Of a stretch of DNA of 64,000 bases, positions 9,057 through 18,999 are shown one piece after another. The notes beneath the pieces are model-generated. The model was not told where the DNA came from, did not search any database, and was given only the letters and a program-made list of their open reading frames with translations. The stretch is from a virus: IMG/VR virus record IMGVR_UViG_3300024262_000020, positions 1-64,000 of that record, one strand, 5' to 3'. How positions within the stretch are numbered: the stretch's first letter is position 1; each line of letters begins with the position of its first letter. Made by a program: the position numbers and the translations under genes.

Positions 9057-10961
9057 ATGAAAGTTGTATATAAACCTTGGGGAAAAGAAGAATGGTTAGA
9101 ATTAAATGATAGATATTGTTATAAAAGAATTTATATAAATTCATCACACAGAACAAGTTATCAATATCATGAACATAAATTAGAGACAAATTACATTGTT
9201 TCTGGAACCGCAGAAATTTGGTTAGAAAATGATGAAGGTGTGATTGATAAAACTATAATGAAGGCTGGTGATTTTTTTACGGTTAAACCACCAAGAAAAC
9301 ATAGAGTTATAGCAATAACAGATATTGTATTACAAGAAGTTTCAACACCTGAAGTAGATGATGTTATTAGAATATCTGATGATGCCAATAGAAAAGATGG
9401 TAAATTAGAACGAGAGCATAAGATACCAGCATTATGTATAGTGGCGGCAGGCTTAGGTACAAGAATGGGTAATTATTCAAAGATTATAAATAAAGGATTA
9501 CTACCAATTAATAATGAAGCTGTTATATCAAATATTATAAATAAAACACCAAAAGAATATGATATAGTTGTTGCGGTAGGTTATAAATCTGAACTTATAA
9601 AAGAGTATTGTTCAGCAGCGCATTCAGATAGAAATATTACTTTTGTTGATGTTCAGGATTATGATGGTGAATTTAGTGGACCAGGAACAAGCTTGTTAGC
9701 TTGTAAAGAACATTTACAACGACCTTTCTATTTTATCACATCAGATTGTTATATAAATGGTGAATTGCCTGAATTGGATAATAATTGGTTAGGTGTATAT
9801 CAAACAAGTTTACCAGAAAAATATTCAACAGTTGATGTTGATAGAAATCATAATATTATAAATTTTAAAAATAAATCTATTGATGGGTATGGGTTAGCAT
9901 TTGTTGGATTATGTTCAATATTAGAGTATGATATTTTTTGGAAAGAACTACAAAAAAATATAGGTAATAGTGGTGAGATGGTGTCGGCATTTTATGATAT
10001 TAAGGAATATAATAATTTCACAATTAAAGAATTAGATTGGTATGATATTGGAACTATTGATAATTATCTAAAAGCTAAGAAAATTTTCGATAAAGAAATT
10101 TATGGTATACCGAAAGTTAACGGTCAATTTGTATATAGAATCAATGGTAAATTTATTAAACTATTTAGTCAAGAGACAGTTGAAAAGAAGATTTATCGAA
10201 CAACTATTATATCTGAATTAATACCAAAAATTATATTTTCTGGTGAACATACATTTTCATATGAATGGTTTGATGGTAAACCATTATATAATACTGGAAT
10301 TGATATATGGAAGAAATTTTTAGAATGGTCAAAAGAAAATTTATGGTTAGTAGAACAATATAATTTGCGTGATGATTGTATTAAATTTTATAAGGATAAA
10401 ACAATTAAGAGATATGAAAGTTTTAAAAATAATAAAACAGATGATTATTTTCATAGTCAGTATATTATTAATAATGTAGTGTGTGAAAATTTGATAGACT
10501 CGTTAGAATATGATGATATCTTTGATGGATTTCCAACAAAATTATATCATGGGGATTTGCAGTTTGATAATGTTTTATATAATGAATATTATGATAATTT
10601 TTGTTTGATTGATTGGAGAGAAAGTTTTGGAGATTCTAATGATTATGGTGATGTTTATTATGATTTGGCAAAAATGTATGGTGGTATTATTATGTCGTAC
10701 AGTTTAATGAAAGATCAGAATAATTATACTTTTAGTAAAGAAGGAAATTATATCACATACGCATATAAGGTTGATAGTAAATTAGAAGAATTTAAAAAAT
10801 ATTATGAAAAATGGATTATAACTAATGGATATGATTTAGTTAAAATTAAAAAAATAACAGCCATAATCTATATGAATATGGCTCCATTACATAGTGATAA
10901 TTTTGATGATTTACTATATTTTCATTCTTTAAAGATGTTAAATGAAATAAAAATAAAATAA
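9057..10961 (+). CDS. Cupin-nucleotidyltransferase-kinase fusion protein
   Basis: Three domains are visible in 634 residues. Residues 1-115 are a cupin like type II phosphomannose isomerase (KPWGKEEW at 6-13, YHEHKLETNYIVSGTAEIW around 38-56). Residues about 124-345 are an NTP-transferase with AAGLGTRMG (130-138) and the downstream Lys. Residues about 350-634 are an aminoglycoside/choline-kinase-like domain with HGDLQFDN (about 498) and CLIDWRE (about 515). The order suggests one polypeptide that makes, phosphorylates and nucleotidyl-activates a sugar or alcohol; LicC/LicA-type activation is one model. Substrates are inferred. Confidence 0.7.
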   Translation: MKVVYKPWGKEEWLELNDRYCYKRIYINSSHRTSYQYHEHKLETNYIVSGTAEIWLENDEGVIDKTIMKAGDFFTVKPPRKHRVIAITDIVLQEVSTPEVDDVIRISDDANRKDGKLEREHKIPALCIVAAGLGTRMGNYSKIINKGLLPINNEAVISNIINKTPKEYDIVVAVGYKSELIKEYCSAAHSDRNITFVDVQDYDGEFSGPGTSLLACKEHLQRPFYFITSDCYINGELPELDNNWLGVYQTSLPEKYSTVDVDRNHNIINFKNKSIDGYGLAFVGLCSILEYDIFWKELQKNIGNSGEMVSAFYDIKEYNNFTIKELDWYDIGTIDNYLKAKKIFDKEIYGIPKVNGQFVYRINGKFIKLFSQETVEKKIYRTTIISELIPKIIFSGEHTFSYEWFDGKPLYNTGIDIWKKFLEWSKENLWLVEQYNLRDDCIKFYKDKTIKRYESFKNNKTDDYFHSQYIINNVVCENLIDSLEYDDIFDGFPTKLYHGDLQFDNVLYNEYYDNFCLIDWRESFGDSNDYGDVYYDLAKMYGGIIMSYSLMKDQNNYTFSKEGNYITYAYKVDSKLEEFKKYYEKWIITNGYDLVKIKKITAIIYMNMAPLHSDNFDDLLYFHSLKMLNEIKIK

Positions 10962-10999
10962 AAATATGTTAAGAAAAATAAAAAATGTAAAAATACATC

Positions 11000-11647
11000 A
11001 TGGTGAGTTTTTATCGTCAATTTGGTTCGTATAAAACTATAGTTGAAATAGGTGTGCAATTTGGTGAGACGACTGCGTTTTTGTGTGATGCTGCAAGAAT
11101 GACTGGTGGAAAAGTTTTTGGGTATGATTATTTTGAACCTATTGGTGTATATACAACACTTAATGCGCCACCAATGGATGTTGCGGAAAAAACAATTTTA
11201 AATTCTGGTGCAAAAAGAGATACTTTTAAATTAACAAAAGTAGATACAACTTCAGATGACTTTAATAAGATTTTACTACAAGATACCAATGGTGTAATAG
11301 ATTTCGCTTTTATTGATGGTGATCATTCGTATAATGGTGTTAAAAATGATTTTCTAAAAGTATATCCATATTTGATAGAGGATGGTATTATCGCATTTCA
11401 TGATACATATACTCACGCAGGTTGTAGAAAATTTGTTTTGGAATTATATAATGAACTTAATGATGGCACTTTTGATATTATAAATTTACCTTTTTCAGAA
11501 GGTGGACATGGATTGACAATTTTATCTAAAAGAAGTTATCAGAAATATCAAGTTGGTATTTTAACAGCACATGAAAAAGATATTTCTTATGATGAGATAT
11601 ACCGAAAAGAGAAAGAATGGTATTTAAAACAAACGAATAAATTATGA
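11000..11647 (+). CDS. Class I SAM-dependent methyltransferase (Methyltransf_24-like)
   Basis: IVEIGVQFGETT (14-25) is the SAM motif I, VFGYDYFEP gives the acidic strand, and DFAFIDGDHSYNGVKND (about 91-107) with IAFHDT matches the metal-assisted methyltransferases acting on sugars. Length is 215 residues. An ATG at 10966 in another frame reads 22 codons into the start of this gene; I keep the ATG at 11000 because stops lie just upstream in frame. It overlaps the next gene (ATGATGA). Confidence 0.7.
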   Translation: MVSFYRQFGSYKTIVEIGVQFGETTAFLCDAARMTGGKVFGYDYFEPIGVYTTLNAPPMDVAEKTILNSGAKRDTFKLTKVDTTSDDFNKILLQDTNGVIDFAFIDGDHSYNGVKNDFLKVYPYLIEDGIIAFHDTYTHAGCRKFVLELYNELNDGTFDIINLPFSEGGHGLTILSKRSYQKYQVGILTAHEKDISYDEIYRKEKEWYLKQTNKL

Positions 11648-12609
11648 TGAGTAGATTTTATATCGGTCCGATGAGTAAAAATATTGTAGATTCAATAATA
11701 AATTTTTGTGAACTAGAAAAATATAATATTGGACTCATAGCATCAAGACGACAAATAGATTATGATAGTGGATATGTAAATAATTGGAATACATCATCTT
11801 TCTATAATTATGTTAAAGGTAAAACAAATAAAGTATTAGTTTGTCGGGATCACGGTGGTATTGGTCAAGGTGAATTTTATGATAACGGTTCAATATCATT
11901 CTATAATGATGTGAATTTAGATATTGTTCATGTAGATCCGTGGAAAAGATATCCTGAGGTAGATGATGCGATAAATGAGACTGTTGAAAGTATTAAATTT
12001 ATTCATCATATAAATAACAACTGTAAATTTGAGGTTGGTACTGAGGAATCGATACAATATTATTCTGCTGAAACTTTAGATTATTTTCTTAAAAGATTAC
12101 AAGATATGCTGGGTGACATATATAATAATGTTGTTTATGGTGTAATTCAATCTGGAACAAAGTTAATTGGTAGAGAAAATCATGGTATTTTTAATGAAGA
12201 AAGATGTAAACAAATGGTAAATGTTTGCCACACAAATGGTCTGTTAAGTAAAGAGCATAATGGTGATTATTTGACAAATCAAGAAATTAGAAAAAGATTT
12301 GATTTAGGTTTAGATTCAATAAACATTGCACCTGAATATGGTGTTTTTGAAACTCAGGTTATATTAGATAATTTGAGTGTGTATGATAAGCAAGAACTAT
12401 ATAATATATGTTTTAAATCTGAAAAGTGGGTTAAATGGTTTCCTACAGATTTTATACCTGAAGATAATAAAGAATTATTAGTAGAGGTTTGTGGACATTA
12501 TTTATTTGATAATGAGGATTTTAAAAAAATAAAATATAAAATTGTCGATATAGATAATAAGATTCAAGTTAAGTTATATGAGAAATTAAAAAATCTGAGA
12601 GAGATATGA
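11644..12609 (+). CDS. GatZ/KbaZ-like TIM-barrel aldolase-family protein
   Basis: The 321-residue protein contains CRDHGGIGQGEF (about 67-78) and LDIVHVDPWKRYP, a pattern of the D-tagatose-bisphosphate aldolase GatZ/KbaZ family. KFEVGTEESIQYYS is the following barrel strand with the G-T-E of that family. In bacteria this fold either assists a class II aldolase or acts on sugar phosphates. Here it lies between a methyltransferase and an AroE-like gene, so it may build an unusual activated polyol. The reaction is not deducible. Confidence 0.55.
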   Translation: MMSRFYIGPMSKNIVDSIINFCELEKYNIGLIASRRQIDYDSGYVNNWNTSSFYNYVKGKTNKVLVCRDHGGIGQGEFYDNGSISFYNDVNLDIVHVDPWKRYPEVDDAINETVESIKFIHHINNNCKFEVGTEESIQYYSAETLDYFLKRLQDMLGDIYNNVVYGVIQSGTKLIGRENHGIFNEERCKQMVNVCHTNGLLSKEHNGDYLTNQEIRKRFDLGLDSINIAPEYGVFETQVILDNLSVYDKQELYNICFKSEKWVKWFPTDFIPEDNKELLVEVCGHYLFDNEDFKKIKYKIVDIDNKIQVKLYEKLKNLREI

Positions 12610-13250
12610 TAAATAAAGATACGATGATTTTTGGGTCTTTTGCTGAAAATGCTGGTAATAACGGATGTGTGTTATTTAATTCACTTTTTGCTAAGTATAA
12701 TATTGATGCAATATATAAATCTTTTTCTGTATCAAACATTGAATATGCTGTAAGCGCTGCTAGAACTTTGAATTTTAAAGGATTTGCAATAACGATGCCA
12801 TTTAAAAAAGATGTTTTAAAATATGTTGATGAGATAAGTGAAGAAGTTCTTGAAATCGGTTCAGCCAATACTATATTGAATTATGATGGAAAACTTAAGG
12901 CTTATAATACAGATTATTTAGCCGCAAAAGCAGTTCTTGAAGTTGTTAAAGGTTTTTATACTAAAGATAGTATGTTTATTTTAGGTGAAGGCGGATATTC
13001 ATTGGCAGTTCAATATTCAGCAAAAAAATTAGGTATTGATTTTTCTATAATAAATAGAAAAAATTGGGAAAGTATAAAAGAAATAAAAGATTCCATTATT
13101 TTTAATTGTACACCAGTTACGAATATTTTGGTTGATAAATCTAATAAATTTATTGATTGTATCGTAGATACTGAAACAGGAAAAATGTTATCTAAAATTC
13201 AAGCATCGTATCAATTTGAATTATATACAGGAATAAAAATAAACAAATAA
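12606..13250 (+). CDS. Shikimate dehydrogenase (AroE)-like protein
   Basis: The N-terminal half matches the AroE substrate domain: FKGFAITMPFKKDVL (about 58-72) mirrors the VTxPFK motif with its catalytic Lys, EIGSANTIL is the AxNT motif, and LKAYNTDY carries the conserved NTD. The cofactor half is reduced: ILGEGGYSLA is a degenerate GxGGxxxA, and total length (214) is well below the usual about 270. It may use a shikimate-like or other ring substrate inside the glycan pathway rather than aromatic synthesis. Confidence 0.65.
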   Translation: MINKDTMIFGSFAENAGNNGCVLFNSLFAKYNIDAIYKSFSVSNIEYAVSAARTLNFKGFAITMPFKKDVLKYVDEISEEVLEIGSANTILNYDGKLKAYNTDYLAAKAVLEVVKGFYTKDSMFILGEGGYSLAVQYSAKKLGIDFSIINRKNWESIKEIKDSIIFNCTPVTNILVDKSNKFIDCIVDTETGKMLSKIQASYQFELYTGIKINK

Positions 13251-13251
13251 T

Positions 13252-13611
13252 ATGGAAATGAAAAAGACGATATTTCTTGATATTGATGGATGTCTAATAG
13301 AACACAAAGGAAACCTATCAACTCAAATATTATCTAAACCAACACTTTTACCAGGAACAATAGAAAAATTAAATGAGTGGGAAGCCGCAGGGCACAGAAT
13401 AATATTGACAACTGGTAGAAAGGAATCTATGAGAAAATTTACAGAACAACAATTATTAGAACTTGGAATATTTTATGACCAATTAGTTATGGGTTTGAAT
13501 AGAGGTGAACGAATAGTAATCAATGATGGTAAACCTGTTGGCGATATGGTAACCGCATCGGCAATTCAGATCAAACGTAATGAGGGAATCAAAAATATAA
13601 TATTAAAATAA
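13252..13611 (+). CDS. HAD-superfamily phosphatase
   Basis: The 119-residue protein has all short HAD motifs: FLDIDGCLIE (DxDGxL, 8-17), ILTTGR (motif II, Thr), and VINDGKP near the acidic motif IV position. The cap is absent, so it probably acts on a small sugar or alcohol phosphate. The C-terminal domain of the 15423-16475 protein is a homologue, suggesting that duplication or fusion occurred within the block. Its last base is the first base of the next start. Confidence 0.65.
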   Translation: MEMKKTIFLDIDGCLIEHKGNLSTQILSKPTLLPGTIEKLNEWEAAGHRIILTTGRKESMRKFTEQQLLELGIFYDQLVMGLNRGERIVINDGKPVGDMVTASAIQIKRNEGIKNIILK

Positions 13612-14612
13612 TGAGAGTCATATTTCAAACAAATCAACTAAGTGAACTCGGTACTGAAGTGGCATTATATGACTATGCCCATTATAATGAAGAATTTTTA
13701 GGTAACGAATCTTATATTTTAACAAAAGTTAAACATCATTTTCCACATAATGAGAAGATAATTAATAAGTTCAAAGATAGATTTAATTCTAGGGTATTTT
13801 TTTATGAAAATTGGAAACATGCAGAAGAAATTATAAAAGATTGTAATATAGATGTTTTATATACAATAAAGGCTGGTGTGAAAGATCAAGTTCTTTCTAA
13901 AAATGTTAAGACTTGTGTTCACGCAGTTTTTCAAATGTTTGAGCCTCACGGTGATGTTTATGCTTATGTTTCTAAATGGTTATCCAATAAGATGACAGGT
14001 GGTGAATATCCGTATGTTCCACATATGATAAATTTGCCTGATGTTAAAGGAGATATGAGAGAACAATTAAATATTCCTAAGGATGCCATAGTTTTTGGTA
14101 GATATGGTAATATTAATTCATTTAATTTACCATTTACTGTAAATGCTGTAAATAGGATAGTTGATGAAAGAGATGATATGTATTTTGTGTTTGTTAATAC
14201 TAGACAGAAATCACCCGAATGCGGGGTTGGTTTGAAGTCACATAAACAAATAATTCTTTTACCTGCAATAACAGATTTAAATGAAAAAGTTAAATATATT
14301 AATACTTGTGACGCATTATTACATGCTCGTTTAAATGGTGAAAGTTTTGGTATAACTATTGGGGAATTTTCAATAAAGAATAAACCTGTTTTAACTTGGA
14401 GTGGAAATAATGCACAAAAATATTATCGTCATAAGCATGACTATGCTCATTTACAAATATTAGGGGATAAAGGTATTGTATATAATGATGATAATGTGTA
14501 TGAAATTATTAATAAATTTAAACCAGATTCTACCAAAAATTGGGATGCATATTCTGAGTCATATTCACCATTGGTAGTAATGGAAAAATTTAATAATGTT
14601 TTTCTAAAATGA
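13611..14612 (+). CDS. GT4-like glycosyltransferase (GT-B fold)
   Basis: The 333-residue protein has an N-terminal Rossmann domain starting VIFQTNQLSELGTEVALYDYA, with the GGxE-like turn replaced by LGTE. Its C-terminal donor domain has IVFGRYGNINSFN and LHARLNGESFGITIGEFS, the latter equal to the EsFGxxxxE region of GT4 enzymes. Four bases of overlap link it to the kinase-like gene. It likely extends the glycan using a nucleotide sugar. Confidence 0.65.
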   Translation: MRVIFQTNQLSELGTEVALYDYAHYNEEFLGNESYILTKVKHHFPHNEKIINKFKDRFNSRVFFYENWKHAEEIIKDCNIDVLYTIKAGVKDQVLSKNVKTCVHAVFQMFEPHGDVYAYVSKWLSNKMTGGEYPYVPHMINLPDVKGDMREQLNIPKDAIVFGRYGNINSFNLPFTVNAVNRIVDERDDMYFVFVNTRQKSPECGVGLKSHKQIILLPAITDLNEKVKYINTCDALLHARLNGESFGITIGEFSIKNKPVLTWSGNNAQKYYRHKHDYAHLQILGDKGIVYNDDNVYEIINKFKPDSTKNWDAYSESYSPLVVMEKFNNVFLK

Positions 14613-15454
14613 TAAAAGGACACTCAGGATTCTCAGTATTATTTGAAAATGATATTGTTATAAAAAAATCTAATTCAATTGATAATAATCAAAGATTGAG
14701 AAATCAAAAGGAAAAACAAGAGAATTTTCCAATCATTTATGATAATGTTGAAATTCCTGAAATTTTTGAAGATGGTTTTGATGAAAAAGGATTATATTAT
14801 TTTAAAATGAAATATTATAATAAACATAATTTTGTAAATCTTTTTGAAATCTCAAATAAGTATGATTTAAAGTATTTCACCGAAATAATAATAAATTTCA
14901 TCACCAAAAATATTAAATCTTCAAAAATTCAATTATTAGATAATGAATTAATATTGAAGAAATTTGCCGATATTAAAACTAAAATATCTAAAAATACTAT
15001 TTGTAAAAGAAATAATTATGTGATAAATGATTCATTGGTGATAAAATGTGTTCAAAACATAAAAGAAATACCATATGGTGTAAATCATGGCGATTTGACA
15101 TTATCTAATGTTTTATTTGATGTTTATAATAAGAAGATAATTTTGATAGATTTTCTTGATTCTTTTATTGAAACCCCATATAATGATATTATTAAAATGA
15201 AGCAAGATTCTGAAATTAAATGGAGCCTTAATCTTATAAATTTCGAATATGATTTCGTTAAAATAAATATAGTATTAGATCATATAGATGAAATTATTAA
15301 TAAAGAATTGAATATAGATAATGATATTTATCTATTATTTCAATATATTAACTTACTGAGAGTTATGCAATATGTTAATGATGATAAAATATTTAATTTT
15401 TTAAAAAAAAATATAGATAGGTATGAAAAACTTATTAATTCCAGTTGCGGGTAA
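14609..15454 (+). CDS. Aminoglycoside/choline kinase-like protein (APH fold)
   Basis: The C-terminal lobe shows the kinase catalytic loop GVNHGDLTLSNVLFD (about 154-168), with HGD and the Mg-binding N, followed by ILIDFLD (DFG equivalent). The N-lobe has GHSGFSVLFE and the VIKKS lysine strand. Length 281 is normal for APH/LicA-type kinases. The same fold occurs as the third domain of the 9057-10961 fusion. It probably phosphorylates an alcohol or amino alcohol attached to the glycan precursor. Confidence 0.6.
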   Translation: MIKGHSGFSVLFENDIVIKKSNSIDNNQRLRNQKEKQENFPIIYDNVEIPEIFEDGFDEKGLYYFKMKYYNKHNFVNLFEISNKYDLKYFTEIIINFITKNIKSSKIQLLDNELILKKFADIKTKISKNTICKRNNYVINDSLVIKCVQNIKEIPYGVNHGDLTLSNVLFDVYNKKIILIDFLDSFIETPYNDIIKMKQDSEIKWSLNLINFEYDFVKINIVLDHIDEIINKELNIDNDIYLLFQYINLLRVMQYVNDDKIFNFLKKNIDRYEKLINSSCG

Positions 15455-16475
15455 ATCTGAAAGATTTCCTGGTATGAGAAAGAAATGGATGTTGACACAT
15501 CCAAATGGTAATTCTATGTTGTTAGAATCGGTGAAAGGGTTAAATTTAGAATTTTTTGATAACATCTATATATCAGTTTTAAGAGAAGATTATGAACAGT
15601 ATAATGTCGATGAATTAATATTTAAAGAATTTCGAAAAATTGATGTTAATAAAGATAAAATACATATTTATATTTTGGAAGAGCCCACTAAAAGTCAACC
15701 AGAGACAATTTATAAGACTATTGTGGATAATAATGTTGAAGGATTTATTTTGATAAAAGATTCTGATAATTATTTTGAATTACCAAAAATAGAAGAAGGT
15801 AACACAATATCTATTTATGATTTAAATTTAATTGATAGTGTAAATCCAAGAAATAAAGGTTATGTTACTGTTGATAATGATGGATTTGTGAATAGTATTG
15901 TGGAGAAAAAAGTTGTTGGTTCGCTGTTTTCTTGTGGTGGATATATGTTCAAAGATGTTGAAATATTCAAAAAATATTATAATAAGGTTAATAAATATGA
16001 TAATATTTATTTATCTCATATTTATCAATCTATGATATTAGATGATATACCTGTGAAGGTGTTATTAGCAGACAATTATATTGATTGGGGGACTTTAACC
16101 GAATGGGATAATTATAAGTCTGAATATAAGACATTGTTTATGGATTTGGACGGTGTTATTGTTGAAAATTCGGCAGAATATTTTGAACCATATTGGGGTG
16201 AAACTGATGCGTTAAAAGAAAATTTAAAATATTTAAATTCATTATATGATGAAGGTAAAACCCAAATTATTATTACTACATCAAGGACTGAAGAATATAA
16301 AGAAAAAACATTAAAACAATTACAAAAAATTGGATTAAAATATCATAAGATTATATTTGGGCTTTTACATGCTAAAAGAATTGTGGTGAATGATTACAGT
16401 GCTACAAATAAATATAAGACTTGTGACGCTATAAACATTAAAAGAAACTCTGATGAGTTAAAAAATATGTTATAA
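15423..16475 (+). CDS. Nucleotidyltransferase-HAD phosphatase fusion
   Basis: The N-terminal domain (1-230) is an NTP-transferase variant starting LLIPVAGKSERFPGMRKKWM, where GKSERF replaces the GxGTR loop, and ending GGYMFKD and DWGT near residue 223. The C-terminal domain (about 237-350) is a HAD unit with LFMDLDGVIVEN and IITTSRT. The gene overlaps the kinase gene by 32 bases, the largest overlap in the block. Together with the kinase it could phosphorylate, activate and proofread one precursor. Confidence 0.65.
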   Translation: MKNLLIPVAGKSERFPGMRKKWMLTHPNGNSMLLESVKGLNLEFFDNIYISVLREDYEQYNVDELIFKEFRKIDVNKDKIHIYILEEPTKSQPETIYKTIVDNNVEGFILIKDSDNYFELPKIEEGNTISIYDLNLIDSVNPRNKGYVTVDNDGFVNSIVEKKVVGSLFSCGGYMFKDVEIFKKYYNKVNKYDNIYLSHIYQSMILDDIPVKVLLADNYIDWGTLTEWDNYKSEYKTLFMDLDGVIVENSAEYFEPYWGETDALKENLKYLNSLYDEGKTQIIITTSRTEEYKEKTLKQLQKIGLKYHKIIFGLLHAKRIVVNDYSATNKYKTCDAINIKRNSDELKNML

Positions 16476-16478
16476 AAT

Positions 16479-17333
16479 ATGAAATATACATTTGCACCAA
16501 TGATAAGTATGGATAATTGTGAAACTGATTATCTAACTAAAATTTTAAACAAGTTAGAAGATGTTTCTGATGATTATCATTTTATTGTTGCAAGGACTAA
16601 TAATCCACAAGAAATTGAGCAATTTAGAGGTACAATTAGAGACGGAAAAAAGAATGTTATGTTGATGTTGTCTGATGAGGCGGGTATAATTCCACCATTT
16701 TTAGATAAATTACATAAGGTTTTTAGAACATATAATCACAAACGATTATATGATGAAAAGAAAATATTTCCAATTCCTTGTGGTTATTGCGCACAACTTG
16801 GTATGAAATCTTTACCAAAACCAGAAAGTAAATATATTTATGCAGAGCAAGAACATAAACCTATTGAAGAAAGAAAATATGAATTATTTTTTTCTGGTCA
16901 ATTAGGACCAAATAGAAGTCAGATGGCTCAACAATTAATGATGATAAAAGATAATTTTAAATCATACGTACAAATAACTGGAGGGTTTGGTCAGGGTTTT
17001 TGTACTGAAGAGTATTTTAAGGTTTTAAATGAAACCAAAATAGCAATTGTTCCTAATGGTGCTGTTGTTCCTGAATCATTTAGATATTTTGAATCTTTTG
17101 AATCAGGTTGTATAGTTATAAGTTCATATCCTTTTGAGAATCCAAATTTTAATCATTGGTATTATCAAAATTCACCTGCGATAAAAATTAAGAATTGGGG
17201 TGATTTAACAATTGAGTTTATTAATACTTTGTTAGAAAAGGAGGACGAATTACACAAAAAGAGTAAAGAATATTATAACAACTACTTATCATCCGAATCT
17301 GTATCTAATTACATAAAAAATAATTTAGAGTAA
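16479..17333 (+). CDS. Exostosin-like GT-B glycosyltransferase
   Basis: The 284-residue protein has FFSGQLGPNRSQMAQ (about 137-151), followed by TEEYFKVLNETKIAIVPNGA and PESFRYFESFESGCIVIS. This is the arrangement of a GT-B C-terminal domain in which Arg and Glu bind the donor. It resembles the capsular and exostosin type more than GT4. It ends one base into the sulfotransferase gene. Acceptor unknown. Confidence 0.55.
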   Translation: MKYTFAPMISMDNCETDYLTKILNKLEDVSDDYHFIVARTNNPQEIEQFRGTIRDGKKNVMLMLSDEAGIIPPFLDKLHKVFRTYNHKRLYDEKKIFPIPCGYCAQLGMKSLPKPESKYIYAEQEHKPIEERKYELFFSGQLGPNRSQMAQQLMMIKDNFKSYVQITGGFGQGFCTEEYFKVLNETKIAIVPNGAVVPESFRYFESFESGCIVISSYPFENPNFNHWYYQNSPAIKIKNWGDLTIEFINTLLEKEDELHKKSKEYYNNYLSSESVSNYIKNNLE

Positions 17334-17989
17334 TGAATTATATGTTATCTTTTCCAAGGAGCGCAAGTTCCTTTATTAGATATTGTGTTGAAAAAATAAC
17401 AAATAAAAAAACATTAGATTGTGGTGGACGTCATTATAGAGTGTATGGTAATTATGCAAATGGTGAACCTATTTTGAGAAAGGAACATTTTTTAAAAAGA
17501 GTTAACCTACCTGATGTTAGTGGTGTGATTTTAATTCTAAGGAATTATAAAGATGTATTTATTTCACATAATCTTAGAGATGTTCCATTATCAAATGTTG
17601 ACTTTATATATTCCCATTTAAATAAATCTGAGAAACACTATTTTAAAGAATATTATGGATTAATTAATTTCTATGAAACTTATAGAGGTAAAAAAATGTT
17701 ATTATACTATGAGGATGTTATTAAAAACCCTTATGAAACAATAAGAAATGTTCTAGATTTTCTTTTACCTGAAAATGATTATGATTTTGATGAGGAAACA
17801 ATATTACAATTTGAAAAAAGTTCCAAAAAGAATTATATGAGTTATGCGGGTTCAAAAAGTAGTGAAAAGAAAAAATTGCATACAATATTGACAGATGAAC
17901 AAAATTATGAATTTGATGAATTATTTAAAAGATATAATCAATATTTGTACGATAAGTATTTGATAAGATATTTATATAAAAATAAATAA
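17333..17989 (+). CDS. PAPS-dependent sulfotransferase 1
   Basis: LSFPRSASSFIRYC (5-18) is the 5'-phosphosulfate-binding loop, with the catalytic-region Arg and Ser residues. VILILRNYKDVFISH (about 75-89) is the 3'-phosphate-binding motif with the conserved Arg and Ser. The 218-residue length matches compact carbohydrate sulfotransferases. It shares layout with the second copy at 20384-21040. APS kinase at 21408-21920 would provide its PAPS donor. The acceptor is most likely a sugar of the glycan made by the flanking transferases. Confidence 0.8.
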   Translation: MNYMLSFPRSASSFIRYCVEKITNKKTLDCGGRHYRVYGNYANGEPILRKEHFLKRVNLPDVSGVILILRNYKDVFISHNLRDVPLSNVDFIYSHLNKSEKHYFKEYYGLINFYETYRGKKMLLYYEDVIKNPYETIRNVLDFLLPENDYDFDEETILQFEKSSKKNYMSYAGSKSSEKKKLHTILTDEQNYEFDELFKRYNQYLYDKYLIRYLYKNK

Positions 17990-17994
17990 AATGA

Positions 17995-18999
17995 ATGAAG
18001 AAAGCATTACTTACAGGAGTTACGGGTCAAGATGGAAGTTATTTAGCAGAACTACTACTTGAAAAAGGATATAAAGTTTATGGAATTGTTAGACGTTCAA
18101 GTTCAATAAATACTAAAAGGATTGATCATATTTATGATAATCCCAATTTCAAATTATATTATGGTGATATGACAGACAGTTTATCAATTGATAATATAAT
18201 ACAAAAAGTTTTACCAGATGAAGTTTATAGTTTAGCCGCACAATCTCACGTTGCAGTTAGTTTTGAATTGCCTGAATATACAGGACAAGTTGATGCTATT
18301 GGAGTATTAAAATTGTTAGAAGCATGTAGAAAACATTGCCCAGATGCTAAAATTTATCAAGCATCAACCTCAGAGTTGTATGGTAAAGTTCAAGAGTCCC
18401 CTCAAACTGAAAAAACTGCGTTCCACCCGAGAAGTCCTTATGGTGTAGCAAAATTGTATTCTTTTTGGATTTGTAAGAATTATAGAGAAGCGTATGGTAT
18501 GTTCATTTCAAATGGTATTTTATTTAATCATGAGAGTGAACGTAGAGGTGAAACATTTGTGACAAGAAAAATCACAATTGGGTTGTCAAATTGGGTGAAA
18601 GGTGGTCCACCTATTGAATTAGGAAATTTGGAATCAAGAAGAGATTGGGGATATGCTCCTGATTATGTAGAAGGTATGTATAGAATATTGCAACATGACA
18701 CCCCTGATGATTTTGTTTTGGCGACAAATGAGACGCATACAATTAGAGAATTTGTTGAAGAGTGTTGCAAATATATGGATGTTGAACCTGAATGGCAAGG
18801 TGAAGGTGTTGATGAGATTTTGTTTGATAAAAAAACAGATAGAACGATGGTTAAAATTAATCATAGATATTTAAGACCTTCTGAAGTTGAATTATTGTTA
18901 GGTGATCCAACAAAGGCTAAAGATGTGTTGGGCTGGGAACCTACTGTTAAATTTAAGGAATTGGTTAAAATTATGATGAAAAATGATTTAAAAGTATGA
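17995..18999 (+). CDS. gmd: GDP-mannose 4,6-dehydratase
   Basis: This short-chain dehydrogenase is near full length (334 residues). It has [15 protein letters not shown] (8-22) for NAD(P) binding, [17 protein letters not shown] (the Gmd-specific region), [11 protein letters not shown] with catalytic Ser/Thr and Glu, and [11 protein letters not shown] with the Tyr-x3-Lys pair. [17 protein letters not shown] is a hallmark of Gmd. It converts GDP-mannose to GDP-4-keto-6-deoxymannose, the precursor of GDP-fucose and GDP-rhamnose. The next enzyme (GDP-fucose synthase) is not in the window and may be host-supplied or outside. It overlaps the next gene by four bases. Confidence 0.95.
   Translation: MKKALLTGVTGQDGSYLAELLLEKGYKVYGIVRRSSSINTKRIDHIYDNPNFKLYYGDMTDSLSIDNIIQKVLPDEVYSLAAQSHVAVSFELPEYTGQVDAIGVLKLLEACRKHCPDAKIYQASTSELYGKVQESPQTEKTAFHPRSPYGVAKLYSFWICKNYREAYGMFISNGILFNHESERRGETFVTRKITIGLSNWVKGGPPIELGNLESRRDWGYAPDYVEGMYRILQHDTPDDFVLATNETHTIREFVEECCKYMDVEPEWQGEGVDEILFDKKTDRTMVKINHRYLRPSEVELLLGDPTKAKDVLGWEPTVKFKELVKIMMKNDLKV

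Noticed and set aside
10966-11034. Alternative start for the methyltransferase at ATG 10966
   Set aside because: It is in a different frame and stops after 22 codons; possible only with a frameshift.
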